Part shown: positions 17,961 to 27,093 of the stretch, in pieces
Layout of the letters: every line of letters starts with the position of its first letter
Position numbering within the stretch: the first letter of the stretch is position 1
Source of the DNA: Streptomyces sp. A3M-1-3
Lineage (GTDB): Bacteria; Actinomycetota; Actinomycetes; Streptomycetales; Streptomycetaceae
Reading direction: 5' to 3'
Length of the DNA stretch: 64,000 bases
NCBI RefSeq assembly: GCF_024213665.1
Contig: NZ_JANAVP010000025.1
Span: forward strand, 39,697-103,696
The notes under the pieces: generated by a model
Database searches by the model: none
The model's input: the letters and a program-made list of their open reading frames with translations, nothing else
What the model was told of the DNA's origin: nothing
Program-made: the position numbers and the translations under genes

Positions 17961-18650
17961 TCAGCGGGACTGCCCGTATCCGCGGAGTTTGTCGGCGACG
18001 TCGTCGAGCTGGGCCGGGGAGAGCAGGGTCGGGGTGTGGCCGGGGACCGTGCTCGCGGTGAGCCAGACGCGGCACATCCATTCCAGCTGGGCGGTGCGGT
18101 CGTAGGCCTGGTCGAGCGTGTCGCCGTGGGCGACCGTGCCGTGGTTCCGCAGCAGGCAGGCGGTGCGGCCGCGCAGGGCGTGGAGCATGTGCCCGGCCAG
18201 CTCGGGGGTGCCGTAGAGCGCGTACGGCGCGACGCGCACCGGGCCGCCCAGCGCCGCGGTCATGTAGTGGACGGGCGGCAGCTCGGGGACGAGCGTGGAG
18301 ACGGCTGTCGCGTGCACGGCATGGGTGTGCACGACGGCTCGGGCGGGGGTGTTCCGGTAGACCGCGAGGTGCAGCGGCAGCTCGCTGGTGGGGACGAGCT
18401 CTCCGGTGACCTGCTTGCCGGTCAGGTCGACGGCGACGATGTCGCCCGGGCCGAGCCGGTCGTACGGCACTCCGCTGGGCGTGACGAGCACGAGGTCGCC
18501 GACCCGTACCGAGACGTTTCCTGAGGTGCCCACGACGAGCCCTTCGGCGGCTGTCCGGCGGGCGGTGGCCACCAGCTCGGCCCACGCCTGCTCGATTGCC
18601 TCCTCGGTCGCGTGATCGGTCGCCTGCTCGGTCGCGTCCTGGTGCTCCAT
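17961..18650 (-). CDS. class II aldolase/adducin family protein (fuculose-phosphate aldolase-like)
   Basis: A 229-residue zinc-dependent aldolase. Substrate loops GTSGNVSVR and TPSGVPYD are followed by the acid in TSELPLH and zinc ligands HTHAVHA (two His), with the third His in LLRNHGTVAHG. These match FucA/AraD-type enzymes that cleave sugar phosphates by retro-aldol reaction. The N-terminus is low-complexity (DATEQATDHATEEAIEQA), from a short imperfect DNA repeat. ATG at 18650 is the start; the divergent phosphate transporter lies 285 bp away. Confidence 0.87.
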   Translation of the reverse strand: MEHQDATEQATDHATEEAIEQAWAELVATARRTAAEGLVVGTSGNVSVRVGDLVLVTPSGVPYDRLGPGDIVAVDLTGKQVTGELVPTSELPLHLAVYRNTPARAVVHTHAVHATAVSTLVPELPPVHYMTAALGGPVRVAPYALYGTPELAGHMLHALRGRTACLLRNHGTVAHGDTLDQAYDRTAQLEWMCRVWLTASTVPGHTPTLLSPAQLDDVADKLRGYGQSR

Positions 18651-18866
18651 GGGCGTGATCCTGCCAGGCCGGGGATCCGGTCTCCGGAGTGAGGTGATCT
18701 GAGTCTCTTCCCCACCTTCTCCCACGGGCGGGCGAACCGGGCGAAGCGGTTCCGCTCGGGGCGCGGCGAAACCAGTCCTGGCGCGGATTTGTCGCGTTTC
18801 TATCGTCCCCCCAACGGGAAAGCGGAGTGACGGCGCTCCGTTGGGGTTACCGCACCGCCCGGTCCA

Positions 18867-18888
18867 GTTCATCTTCCGTTCATTCAGG
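18867..18888 (+). promoter_or_regulatory. PHO-box-like direct repeat upstream of the phosphate transporter
   Basis: Two adjacent 11-base units, GTTCATCTTCC and GTTCATTCAGG, match the Streptomyces PhoP direct-repeat pattern (GTTCAYYYRGG-like, 11-nt spacing). They lie 48-69 bases upstream of the transporter ATG, a normal position for PhoP control. Confidence 0.6.
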
Positions 18889-18935
18889 TTGCCTACGTTC
18901 GCCGAGCCACTGACGTCCAACAGAAGCCTGGGTAA

Positions 18936-20192
18936 ATGGAACACATCACGCTTCTCCTCGGGATCGTGATCATCACCGCTCTCGTGTTCGATTTCACGAA
19001 CGGTTTCCACGACACAGCCAACGCGATGGCGACGACCATCTCGACCGGCGCTCTCAAGCCCAAGACGGCGGTGGCCATGTCCGCCGTGCTCAACCTCGTC
19101 GGCGCGTTCCTCTCGGTGGAGGTCGCCAAGACGATCTCCAGCGGACTCGTCAACGAAGAGGGCATCAGGCCCGAAGTCATTTTCGCGGCGCTCGTCGGCG
19201 CCATCCTGTGGAATCTGCTGACCTGGCTGGTCGGCCTGCCGTCCAGCTCCTCGCACGCCCTCATGGGCGGTCTGATCGGTGCCACCGTCGCCTCGGTCGG
19301 CTTCGGCGGTGTCAACGGCGACGTCGTCGTCACCAAGGTGCTGCTCCCCGCGATCGCCGCACCGCTCGTCGCCGGTTTCGCCGCGATGCTCGCCACCCGG
19401 CTCACGTACAAGCTGAGCAGCAAGACCGACGAGAAGGCATCGGCCAAGGGCTACCGCATCGGCCAGATCGGCTCCGCGGGCCTCGTCTCGCTGGCGCACG
19501 GCACCAACGACGCGCAGAAGACCATGGGCATCATCACCCTGGCCCTGGTCACCGGCGGCGCCCTCGCCCCCGGCTCGAACCCGCCCATGTGGGTCATCCT
19601 CTCGGCCGGTCTCGCGATCGCGCTCGGCACCTACCTCGGCGGCTGGCGCATCATCCGCACCATGGGCAAGGGCCTCACCGACCTCCAGCCGCAGCAGGGC
19701 TTCGCCGCCCAGACCAGCGCGGCGAGCGTCATCCTGGCTTCCTCGAACCTCGGCTTCTCGCTCTCGACCACCCACTCGTGCTCCGGCGCGGTGATGGGTT
19801 CCGGTCTCGGCCGCAAGGGCGGTGTGGTCCGCTGGTCCACCGCGACCCGGATGTTCATCGCCTGGGGCCTCACCCTGCCGGCGGCGGGTCTGGTCGCCGC
19901 GGGCGCGGAGTTCGTGACCAAGCAGGGGGACTGGGGTGTCGCCGCGGTCGCGGTGTTCCTCGTCAGCTCCTGCCTCGCGATCTGGCTCGTCTCCCGCCGC
20001 CAGGTCATCGACCACACCAACGTCAACGAGACCGGCGGCGACAGCGAGCCCGCGGGCGTCGTGACCACCGCCATCGCCGCCGTCACCCCGCCCCCGGTGG
20101 GCGTCACCGCCGGCGGCACCGGTGAGCTGAAGGCCACCATCCCGGCCCCGGCACCCGCGTCCCCCGAACCGCCGCAGCCAGCGACCGTCTAA
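18936..20192 (+). CDS. pitH: inorganic phosphate transporter, PiT family
   Basis: A 418-residue integral membrane protein of the PiT family. Both halves carry the family signatures: VFDFTNGFHDTANAMA at residues 18-33 and SLAHGTNDAQKTMGI near residue 188. About ten hydrophobic helices are visible, and the C-terminus is a Pro/Ala-rich tail after about residue 365. PiT proteins import metal-phosphate with protons, usually as low-affinity carriers. A PHO-box-like repeat upstream suggests PhoP control. The small membrane protein 12 bp downstream is likely co-transcribed, as in the S. coelicolor pitH2 locus. Confidence 0.9.
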   Translation: MEHITLLLGIVIITALVFDFTNGFHDTANAMATTISTGALKPKTAVAMSAVLNLVGAFLSVEVAKTISSGLVNEEGIRPEVIFAALVGAILWNLLTWLVGLPSSSSHALMGGLIGATVASVGFGGVNGDVVVTKVLLPAIAAPLVAGFAAMLATRLTYKLSSKTDEKASAKGYRIGQIGSAGLVSLAHGTNDAQKTMGIITLALVTGGALAPGSNPPMWVILSAGLAIALGTYLGGWRIIRTMGKGLTDLQPQQGFAAQTSAASVILASSNLGFSLSTTHSCSGAVMGSGLGRKGGVVRWSTATRMFIAWGLTLPAAGLVAAGAEFVTKQGDWGVAAVAVFLVSSCLAIWLVSRRQVIDHTNVNETGGDSEPAGVVTTAIAAVTPPPVGVTAGGTGELKATIPAPAPASPEPPQPATV

Positions 20193-20204
20193 GGAATCAG
20201 CAGT

Positions 20205-20435
20205 ATGAAGATCGACTGGGCAGCTCTCGGCTCCGTGTTCGGAGTCAGCCTCACGGCCACCGTCGCCCTGGTGGGCCTGTTCACCCTGGGCATCGTCGGC
20301 CTCTCCAAGCAGGAGTCCGCGGCCGCGCAGGGAGGCTCCGCCGGCTCCGTGGCCCTGGCCCGCACCGGCGCGTACGCCTGCTTCGCGCTCTGCGCGGCGG
20401 CCGTGGCGTACGGCATCTATCTGATCGTCGTCTGA
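20205..20435 (+). CDS. small membrane protein co-transcribed with the phosphate transporter
   Basis: A 76-residue protein with two transmembrane helices (SLTATVALVGLFTLGIVGL and YACFALCAAAVAYGIYLIVV) joined by a short Gly/Ser loop. It starts 12 bp after the transporter stop and is followed by a strong terminator, so it is likely an accessory of the transporter. The conserved pairing is known in Streptomyces; the role is not. Confidence 0.82.
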   Translation: MKIDWAALGSVFGVSLTATVALVGLFTLGIVGLSKQESAAAQGGSAGSVALARTGAYACFALCAAAVAYGIYLIVV

Positions 20436-20449
20436 CACAGTTCAGCTTC

Positions 20450-20486
20450 CGAACTCCCCCGGCAGGGTCCCTGCCGGGGGAGTTCG
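20450..20486 (+). terminator. strong terminator after the phosphate transporter operon
   Basis: A perfect 18-bp stem (CGAACTCCCCCGGCAGGG and its complement) around a single base lies 14 bp past the small membrane protein stop. This isolates the phosphate operon from the cobalamin leader downstream. Confidence 0.85.
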
Positions 20487-20547
20487 CGTTCCCGCCGTGT
20501 GGGTCTTCGCACACTGTCCCGTCGCAGGTCAACGGCGAGTTGACGGG

Positions 20548-20738
20548 CGTTCGCGGGGCGTGGTGGACTTCCGGAGCCAATACGGCGGCAGGAGAGGAAG
20601 TCCGGTGCGAATCCGGCGCGGTCCCGCCACTGTCACCGGGGAGCACTCCCCCACCGGAAGTCACGGCCCGTACACATGGGTTGGAAGGCCGGGGGAGCCG
20701 CCGATCCGGGAGCCAGGAGACTCTCACCGCCGGTCACG
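20548..20738 (+). ncRNA. cobalamin (AdoCbl) riboswitch
   Basis: The core elements of the B12 riboswitch are present in order: GGTGCGAATCC near 20603, the CGGTCCCGCCACTGT block near 20618-20632, and the B12 box AGCCAGGAGACTCTCA at 20711-20726. It lies upstream of cobD, the first gene of the biosynthetic cluster, so adenosylcobalamin binding would be expected to lower expression. The outer boundaries are estimated. A short hairpin (CAGGG/CCCTG, about 20745-20760) next to a GTGAGGA ribosome binding site downstream is a possible translational expression platform. Confidence 0.9.
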
Positions 20739-20776
20739 TCGAACCAGGGCGCGGACCCTGAGTGAGGACTCATCCC

Positions 20777-20860
20777 ATGCCCGGCTGCGGTTCAGTTGTC
20801 TGTGTGAGTGCTGCGTGCGCAGTACGTACGGGGTCCCGCCGAGGCGTTTCGGCCGGCTGA
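20777..20860 (+). CDS. 27-codon leader ORF between riboswitch and cobD
   Basis: ATG at 20777 has a good GTGAGGA ribosome binding site eight bases upstream and runs 27 codons to a TGA at 20858-20860, four bases before the cobD ATG. The peptide has three cysteines in its first 14 residues (MPGCGSVVCVSAAC). cobD itself has no visible ribosome binding site, so this small ORF may couple riboswitch control to cobD translation. It could instead be fortuitous. Confidence 0.35.
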   Translation: MPGCGSVVCVSAACAVRTGSRRGVSAG

Positions 20861-20864
20861 ACCC

Positions 20865-21824
20865 ATGCGTGCCGATCGCAATTTCGCGTACGGCGCCACG
20901 GCCGGCCTGATCGGCGACCTCGTTCTCGGCGACCCCCGCCGAGGGCATCCGGTTGCCGCGTTCGGGCGGGCCGCGGCAGTCGTCGAGCGTGTCCTGTGGC
21001 GTGACCACCGTGGGTGGGGCGCGCTGCATGCCGTGGTGTGCACCGGGGGCGCGGCCGCCGCAGGTACGCTGGCCGCCCGCGCCGTACGCTCCCGTCCCGC
21101 CGCCCATGCCGCGCTGACCGCCGCGGCGACCTGGGCCGTGGTGGGCGGGACGTCACTGGGCCGCGAGGCAAGGGCAATCGGCGGTGCGCTGGCGGCCGGC
21201 GACCTCGATGTCGCCCGGGAACGCCTGCCCCATCTCTGCGGGCGCGACCCGCAGGCGCTGGACGGCCCTCAGATCGCCCGGGCGGTGGTGGAGTCCGTCG
21301 CCGAGAACACCTCGGACGCGGTGGTCGGCGCCCTGGTCTGGGGCGCAGTCGCCGGCGTGCCCGGACTGGTTGCCTTCCGGGCCGTGAACACCCTGGACGC
21401 CATGGTCGGCCACAAGTCGCCCAGATACCTGCGGTACGGGTGGGCTTCGGCCCGGCTCGACGATGTGGCGGGCTGGCCGGGAGCCCGGCTCACGGCCGTC
21501 GCGGCGGCTCTCGCCGGATCCGACCGCAAGGGGGCGGTACGGGCCTGGCGCGAGGACGCCGCGAAGCACCCGAGCCCCAACGCCGGTCCGGTGGAGGCCT
21601 CGTTCGCCGGAGCCCTCGGCGTACGGCTGGGCGGCACCCTCGCGTACGGCGGCCGTGTCGAGCACCGGCCGGTACTGAACGGCGGCGGCCGGCCCGTGGA
21701 AGTGGGCGACATCGAGCGCGCGGTGAACCTGTCGCGCCGCGTGACGTGGCTGGCCCTGGGCGCGTGTGTCGCGGGCCGGCTCGTCGCCGGCCGGCTGATC
21801 GCTCGACGGAGGAGGACCGCATGA
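20865..21824 (+). CDS. cobD: adenosylcobinamide-phosphate synthase CobD/CbiB
   Basis: A 319-residue membrane protein that attaches the aminopropanol (phosphate) arm to adenosylcobyric acid. Family motifs are present: LIGDLVLGDPRRGHPVAAFG at the N-terminus, SVAENTSDAVVGAL near residue 145, and VNTLDAMVGHKSPRYLRYGWASAR motif region near 170-190. Several hydrophobic helices are visible. ATG at 20865 places the conserved LIGDLVLGDP motif near residue 12, as usual. The gene is first in the cluster after the riboswitch, and its stop overlaps the cobQ start by four bases. Confidence 0.92.
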   Translation: MRADRNFAYGATAGLIGDLVLGDPRRGHPVAAFGRAAAVVERVLWRDHRGWGALHAVVCTGGAAAAGTLAARAVRSRPAAHAALTAAATWAVVGGTSLGREARAIGGALAAGDLDVARERLPHLCGRDPQALDGPQIARAVVESVAENTSDAVVGALVWGAVAGVPGLVAFRAVNTLDAMVGHKSPRYLRYGWASARLDDVAGWPGARLTAVAAALAGSDRKGAVRAWREDAAKHPSPNAGPVEASFAGALGVRLGGTLAYGGRVEHRPVLNGGGRPVEVGDIERAVNLSRRVTWLALGACVAGRLVAGRLIARRRRTA

Positions 21825-23431
21825 GGGGTGGGCGCATGAGCGGTGGTGGACTGCTGGTCGCCGGCACCACGTCGGACGCCGGCAAGAGCGTGGTCACGGC
21901 CGGGATCTGCCGCTGGCTGGTACGCACCGGGGTCAAAGTCGCGCCCTTCAAGGCGCAGAACATGTCGCTGAATTCGTTCGTCACGCGCGAGGGCGCGGAA
22001 ATCGGGCGGGCCCAGGCGATGCAGGCGCAGGCCGCGCGCGTCGAGCCGAGCGCGCTGATGAACCCCGTCCTGCTCAAGCCCGGCAGTGACAGCAGCAGCC
22101 AGGTGGTGCTGCTGGGCAAGCCGGTGGGCGAGATGAGTGCGCGTGGGTTCTTCGGGGGGTCTGGGCCCGCGGCAGAGCCGCAATCGGGCGCAGTGTCCCC
22201 CGGGAAAGCACTGCACGGCGGAAGGCAGGAGGCACTTCTCGGGACGGTCACGGCGTGCCTGGAGGAACTGCGGGGCACGTATGACGCCGTGATCTGTGAG
22301 GGGGCCGGCAGTCCTGCCGAGATCAACCTGCGCCGTACGGACATCGTGAACATGGGCATCGCGCGGGCGGCGCACTTCCCGGTGGTCGTGGTGGGCGACA
22401 TCGACCGCGGCGGCGTCTTCGCCTCGTTCTTCGGGACGACCGCCCTGCTGAGCGCGGCGGACCAGGCGCTGATCGCCGGGTACCTCGTGAACAAGTTCCG
22501 GGGCGATGTCTCGCTGCTGGAACCCGGTCTGGAGATGCTCCGGGGGCTGACCGGGCGGCAGACGTTCGGGGTGCTGCCGTTCCAGCACGGGCTGGGGATC
22601 GACGAGGAGGACGGCCTGCGGGTGTCCTTGAGGGGCGCTGTACGGGAGTCCGTCGTCGCCCCGCCGGTCGGCGAGGACGTCCTGCGGGTCGCGGTGTGCG
22701 CGGTGCCGCTGATGTCCAACTTCACGGACGTCGACGCGCTGGCCGCCGAGCCGGGTGTCGTCGTGCGGTTCGTGGACCGCGCGGAGGAACTCCTCGACGC
22801 CGACCTGGTGGTGGTGCCGGGAACACGCGGCACCGTCCGGGCACTGGAGTGGCTGCGGGAGCGGGGGCTGGCGGACGCGATCGCGCGGCGCGCGGCCGAG
22901 GGTCGGCCCGTGCTCGGCATCTGCGGCGGCTTCCAGGCGCTCGGTGAGCACATCGAGGACGAGGTCGAGTCGCGGGCGGGGGCCGTGAACGGGCTCGGAC
23001 TGCTGCCCGTCCGGGTGCGGTTCGCCGTGGAGAAGACGCTCGCCCGGCCGGTCGGCGAGGCGCTCGGCGAGCATGTCGAGGGGTACGAGATCCACCACGG
23101 GGTCGCCGACGTGCTCGGCGGGGAACCGTTCATCTCTGATGACCAAGGACACAGCCTGGACGGGTGCCGGGTCGGCGACGTCTGGGGCACCCACTGGCAC
23201 GGGTCGCTGGAGAGCGACGGCTTCCGGCGGGCTTTCCTGCGGGAGGTGGCCGCCGCCGCGGGTCGCCGCTTCGTACCGGCACCGGACACGTCGTTCGGCA
23301 CGCTGCGCGAGGAGCAGCTGGACCTGCTGGGCGACCTCATCGAAGAACACGCCGATACGGATGCGCTGCTGCGGCTGATCGAGTCGGGCGCACCGTCAGG
23401 ACTTCCCTTCATCGCACCTGGAGCGCCATGA
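21821..23431 (+). CDS. cobQ: cobyric acid synthase CobQ
   Basis: A 536-residue glutamine-dependent amidotransferase that amidates four side chains of adenosylcobyrinic diamide. The N-terminal ATP-binding domain has GTTSDAGKSVVTAG and KAQNMSLNSF; the C-terminal GATase domain has the nucleophile Cys in LGICGGFQALG and the His in GTHWHGSLE. Residues about 110-131 (GGSGPAAEPQSGAVSPGKAL) look like an extra loop between ARGFF and GGRQ motifs that are normally adjacent. ATG at 21821 overlaps cobD and has a GGAGGAGGA site; an ATG at 21836 is the alternative. Confidence 0.92.
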   Translation: MRGGRMSGGGLLVAGTTSDAGKSVVTAGICRWLVRTGVKVAPFKAQNMSLNSFVTREGAEIGRAQAMQAQAARVEPSALMNPVLLKPGSDSSSQVVLLGKPVGEMSARGFFGGSGPAAEPQSGAVSPGKALHGGRQEALLGTVTACLEELRGTYDAVICEGAGSPAEINLRRTDIVNMGIARAAHFPVVVVGDIDRGGVFASFFGTTALLSAADQALIAGYLVNKFRGDVSLLEPGLEMLRGLTGRQTFGVLPFQHGLGIDEEDGLRVSLRGAVRESVVAPPVGEDVLRVAVCAVPLMSNFTDVDALAAEPGVVVRFVDRAEELLDADLVVVPGTRGTVRALEWLRERGLADAIARRAAEGRPVLGICGGFQALGEHIEDEVESRAGAVNGLGLLPVRVRFAVEKTLARPVGEALGEHVEGYEIHHGVADVLGGEPFISDDQGHSLDGCRVGDVWGTHWHGSLESDGFRRAFLREVAAAAGRRFVPAPDTSFGTLREEQLDLLGDLIEEHADTDALLRLIESGAPSGLPFIAPGAP

Positions 23432-26400
23432 GCACCGTGCTGTTGCTGTCCACCGCCGATACGGACCTGCTGGCGGCGCGGGCCTCCGGCGCGCCGTACC
23501 GCATCGGCAATCCGACCCGGATCGACGTCGCGGCGGAGCTGCCCGCGCTGGTCGAGGGGGCCTCGGTGGCCGTCGTACGGCTGCTGGGCGGCAAGCGGGC
23601 CTGGGAGGACGGGCTCGCCGCCCTCAAGGCGTCCGGGATTCCGACCGTGCTGCTGGGCGGCGAGACCGTACCGGACGCGGAACTGATGGCCGAGTCGTCG
23701 GTGCCCGCGGGCGTGGTCGCCGAGGCGCTGCGCTACCTCGTCGAGGGCGGCCCGGCGAACCTGGTCGAGCTGGCCCGGTTCCTGTCGGACACCGTGCTGC
23801 TGACCGGAGAAGGCTTCGATGAGCCGCAGAAGATGCCCGAGTGGGGGCTGCACGGCGAGCGCACGTACACGGAAGGGCGGCCGACCGTCGGTGTGCTGTT
23901 CTACCGGGCGCACCACCTCTCGGGGAACACGGCCTTCGTCGACACGCTGTGCGACGCCATTGAGGCGCGCGGCGCCAACGCCCTTCCCGTGTACTGCGGT
24001 TCGCTGCGCGGCGCCGACGCGGAGCTTTACGAACTGCTGGGCCGGGCCGACACGCTGATCGCCACCGTGCTCGCGGCGGGCGGTACGCGCGCTTCGGACG
24101 CGTCCGCCGGCGGCGACGACGAGGCGTGGGACATCGGCGCGCTCGCCGACCTCGACGTGCCTGTCCTGCAGGGCCTGTGCCTGACGTCCTCGCGCGCCGC
24201 GTGGGACGAGTCGGACGCGGCCCTCTCCCCCATGGACGCCGCGATGCAGGTCGCGATCCCCGAGTTCGACGGGCGGCTGATCACGGTCCCCTTCTCCTTC
24301 AAGGAGCAGGGCCCCGACGACGTACCGGTGTACGTCGCCGATCCCGAGCGGGCCGCCCGGGTCGCCGGAATCGCCGTACGGCACGCCAAGTTGAAGCACA
24401 AGCCCAACGGTGAGAAGAAGCTGGCGCTCGTCTTCACCGCCTACCCGACCAAGCACTCGCGCGTCGGCAATGCGGTGGGACTCGACACGCCCGCGTCCGC
24501 GGTACGGGTGCTGGACGCCCTGCGCGATGCCGGTTACGCCGTCGAAGGCCACCCGGACAACGGCGACGAGCTGATCCACCGGCTCATCAACGCCGGCGGT
24601 CACGACGTGGAGTGGCTGACCGAGGAGCAGCTCGCGGCCGCGCCGGCGCGGGTGCCTCTCGCCGACTACCGGGCCTGGTTCGACAAGCTGGAGCCCGGGC
24701 TGCGCGACGGGATGCTGGAGCACTGGGGCGAGCCGCCGGGCCGGCTGTACGTGGACGGCGACGACGTCGTCCTGGCGTCACTGCAGTTCGGGAACGTCGT
24801 CGTGATGATCCAGCCGCCGCGCGGCTTCGGCGAGAACCCGATCGCGATCTACCACGACCCGGACATGCCGCCCTCGCACCACTACATGGCCGCGTACCGC
24901 TGGCTGGACAACTCGTTCGGTGCCGACGCGATCGTCCACATGGGCAAGCACGGCACCATGGAGTGGCTGCCGGGAAAGGGCCTCGGCCTGTCGGCGGGCT
25001 GCGGTCCCGATGCCGTACTGGGCGAACTGCCGCTGATCTACCCGTTCATCGTCAACGACCCGGGTGAGGGCACGCAGGCCAAGCGGCGCGGCCACGCCAC
25101 GGTCGTCGACCATCTGGTGCCGCCGATGGCGCGCGCCGACACGTACGGCGATCTGGCAAAGCTGGAGCAGCTGCTCGACGAGTACGCGCTCGTCAGCGAC
25201 CTCGACCCGACGAAGGCGCCGGCCGTCCGCGCCCAGATCTGGACGCTGGTCAAGGCCGCCGAGCTGCACCACGACCTGCACGTCGACGAGCAGCCCGACG
25301 ACGGCGACTTCGACGAGTTCGTCATGCACATCGACGGCTACCTGTGCGAGATCAAGGACGTCCAGATCCGGGACGGCCTGCACATCCTGGGCGGCGGCCC
25401 CGAGGCCGAGGCCCGGGTGAACCTCGTCCTGGCCGTACTGCGGGCCTCCCAGGTGTGGGGCGGCCAGGCCAACGCGCTGCCGGGCCTGCGGGCCGCTCTC
25501 GCCGAGCACTTCGGGCTGGAGGAGAAGGCGCTGCTCGGAGAGCCGGGCGCGGCCGTGAAGGTGCCGGTGGAGCTGACCGCGCTGGTCCACGGTCCCGCCC
25601 GTACCGGCGCCGACGCCATCGACCTGCTGGAGCAGTTGTGCCGGCGGCTCGCGGAGGGCATGGAGGAGCGCGGCTGGGACGTCTCGACGGCGGCCGGGCT
25701 GGTGCGGGAGGTACTGGGCTCCGCACTCCCTTCCGCTGTGGCCGTGCTGGGCTTCGCCTGCGAGGAGGTCGTGCCGCGGCTGGCCCGTACGACCGACGAG
25801 ATCGGCAACATCCTGCGCGCGCTGAGAGGCGGTTACGTCCCCGCAGGACCGTCCGGCTCGCCGACCCGCGGGCTGGTCAACGTCCTGCCGACCGGCCGTA
25901 ACTTCTACTCCGTCGACCCCAAGGCGATTCCGTCCCGGCTGTCGTGGGAGGTCGGCCAGGCGCTCGCCGACTCGCTCGTGGCCCGCTATCTCGCGGACAC
26001 CGGCGACTACCCGAAGTCGGTGGGCCTGACGGTCTGGGGCACGTCCGCGATGCGCACCCAGGGCGACGACATCGCCGAGATCCTCGCCCTGCTGGGCTGC
26101 CGCCCGGTGTGGGACGACGCCTCGCGGCGGGTGACCGGCTTCGAGATCGTGCCGGTGGCGGAACTGGGGCGCCCGCGTATCGACGTCACCGTTCGTATCT
26201 CGGGCTTCTTCCGGGACGCGTTCCCGCATGTGGTGGGCCTGATCGACGACGCCGTACGGGCGGTCGCCGAGCTGGACGAGCCGGCCGAGTCCAACTACGT
26301 ACGCGCGCACGCCGACGAGGACACCGCCGAACACGGCGACCGACGCCGCGCCACGGCCCGTATCTTCGGCTCCAAGCCGGGTGCGTACGGGGCGGGTCTG

Positions 26401-27078
26401 CTGCCGCTGATCGATGCCCGTAACTGGCGCTCGGACGCCGACCTCGCCGAGGTGTACGCGGTGTGGGGCGGCTACGCGTACGGCCGCGGGCTCGACGGGC
26501 GGGCGGCGCGCGGGGACATGGAGACGGCGTTCCGGCGGATCGCGGTGGCGGCGAAGAACGTCGACACGAGGGAGCACGATCTCGTCGACGCGGACGACTA
26601 CTTCCAGTACCACGGCGGCATGGTCGCCATGGTGCGGCACCTGACGGGGGTCTCCCCCGAGGCGTACGTGGGTGACTCGGCGGTCCCGGACCAGGTGAAG
26701 ACCCGCACGCTGGGCGAGGAGACGCACCGCGTTTTCCGCGCCCGGGTGGTCAACCCGCGCTGGATGGCGGCGATGCGGCGCCACGGCTACAAGGGCGCGT
26801 TCGAGATGGCCGCGACCGTGGACTACCTCTTCGGGTACGACGCGACGGCGGGGGTGGTGGACGACTGGATGTACGAGAAGCTCAGCGCCGAGTACGTCTT
26901 CGACCCAGAAAACCGGCAGTTCATGGAGAAGTCCAACCCGTGGGCGCTGAGGGGGATCACGGAACGCCTGCTGGAGGCGGCGGAGCGCGGGCTGTGGGCG
27001 GAGCCGGACGCGGACACGCTGGAGCGGCTCCGGCAGACCTACCTCGAACTCGAGGGTGATCTGGAGGGGGACGCATGA
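23428..27078 (+). CDS. cobN: cobaltochelatase subunit CobN
   Basis: A 1216-residue protein, the large catalytic subunit of the aerobic, ATP-dependent cobalt chelatase that inserts Co(II) into hydrogenobyrinic a,c-diamide. Recognisable CobN/BchH segments include VFTAYPTKHSRVGNAVGLDTP-like sequence near residue 335, YHDPDMPPSHHYMAAY, VHMGKHGTMEWLPGKG and LPTGRNFYSVDP. Its start overlaps the cobQ stop (ATGA). The partner ATPase/MIDAS subunits appear to be supplied by the ChlI/ChlD fusion downstream rather than by CobS and CobT. Confidence 0.93.
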   Translation: MSTVLLLSTADTDLLAARASGAPYRIGNPTRIDVAAELPALVEGASVAVVRLLGGKRAWEDGLAALKASGIPTVLLGGETVPDAELMAESSVPAGVVAEALRYLVEGGPANLVELARFLSDTVLLTGEGFDEPQKMPEWGLHGERTYTEGRPTVGVLFYRAHHLSGNTAFVDTLCDAIEARGANALPVYCGSLRGADAELYELLGRADTLIATVLAAGGTRASDASAGGDDEAWDIGALADLDVPVLQGLCLTSSRAAWDESDAALSPMDAAMQVAIPEFDGRLITVPFSFKEQGPDDVPVYVADPERAARVAGIAVRHAKLKHKPNGEKKLALVFTAYPTKHSRVGNAVGLDTPASAVRVLDALRDAGYAVEGHPDNGDELIHRLINAGGHDVEWLTEEQLAAAPARVPLADYRAWFDKLEPGLRDGMLEHWGEPPGRLYVDGDDVVLASLQFGNVVVMIQPPRGFGENPIAIYHDPDMPPSHHYMAAYRWLDNSFGADAIVHMGKHGTMEWLPGKGLGLSAGCGPDAVLGELPLIYPFIVNDPGEGTQAKRRGHATVVDHLVPPMARADTYGDLAKLEQLLDEYALVSDLDPTKAPAVRAQIWTLVKAAELHHDLHVDEQPDDGDFDEFVMHIDGYLCEIKDVQIRDGLHILGGGPEAEARVNLVLAVLRASQVWGGQANALPGLRAALAEHFGLEEKALLGEPGAAVKVPVELTALVHGPARTGADAIDLLEQLCRRLAEGMEERGWDVSTAAGLVREVLGSALPSAVAVLGFACEEVVPRLARTTDEIGNILRALRGGYVPAGPSGSPTRGLVNVLPTGRNFYSVDPKAIPSRLSWEVGQALADSLVARYLADTGDYPKSVGLTVWGTSAMRTQGDDIAEILALLGCRPVWDDASRRVTGFEIVPVAELGRPRIDVTVRISGFFRDAFPHVVGLIDDAVRAVAELDEPAESNYVRAHADEDTAEHGDRRRATARIFGSKPGAYGAGLLPLIDARNWRSDADLAEVYAVWGGYAYGRGLDGRAARGDMETAFRRIAVAAKNVDTREHDLVDADDYFQYHGGMVAMVRHLTGVSPEAYVGDSAVPDQVKTRTLGEETHRVFRARVVNPRWMAAMRRHGYKGAFEMAATVDYLFGYDATAGVVDDWMYEKLSAEYVFDPENRQFMEKSNPWALRGITERLLEAAERGLWAEPDADTLERLRQTYLELEGDLEGDA

Positions 27079-27093
27079 GGTCACTCCGGGCGA

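Noticed and set aside
18651..20438. N-terminal extension of the class II aldolase frame across the phosphate transporter
   Set aside because: The extension runs antisense to the PiT gene; aldolase homology begins after the ATG at 18650.
21490..24723. A 1077-codon open frame on the minus strand across cobQ and cobN
   Set aside because: Long antisense frames are common in very GC-rich DNA. The plus strand encodes cobQ and cobN with clear catalytic motifs and coding-like third positions; the antisense product is low-complexity Ser/Arg/Pro.
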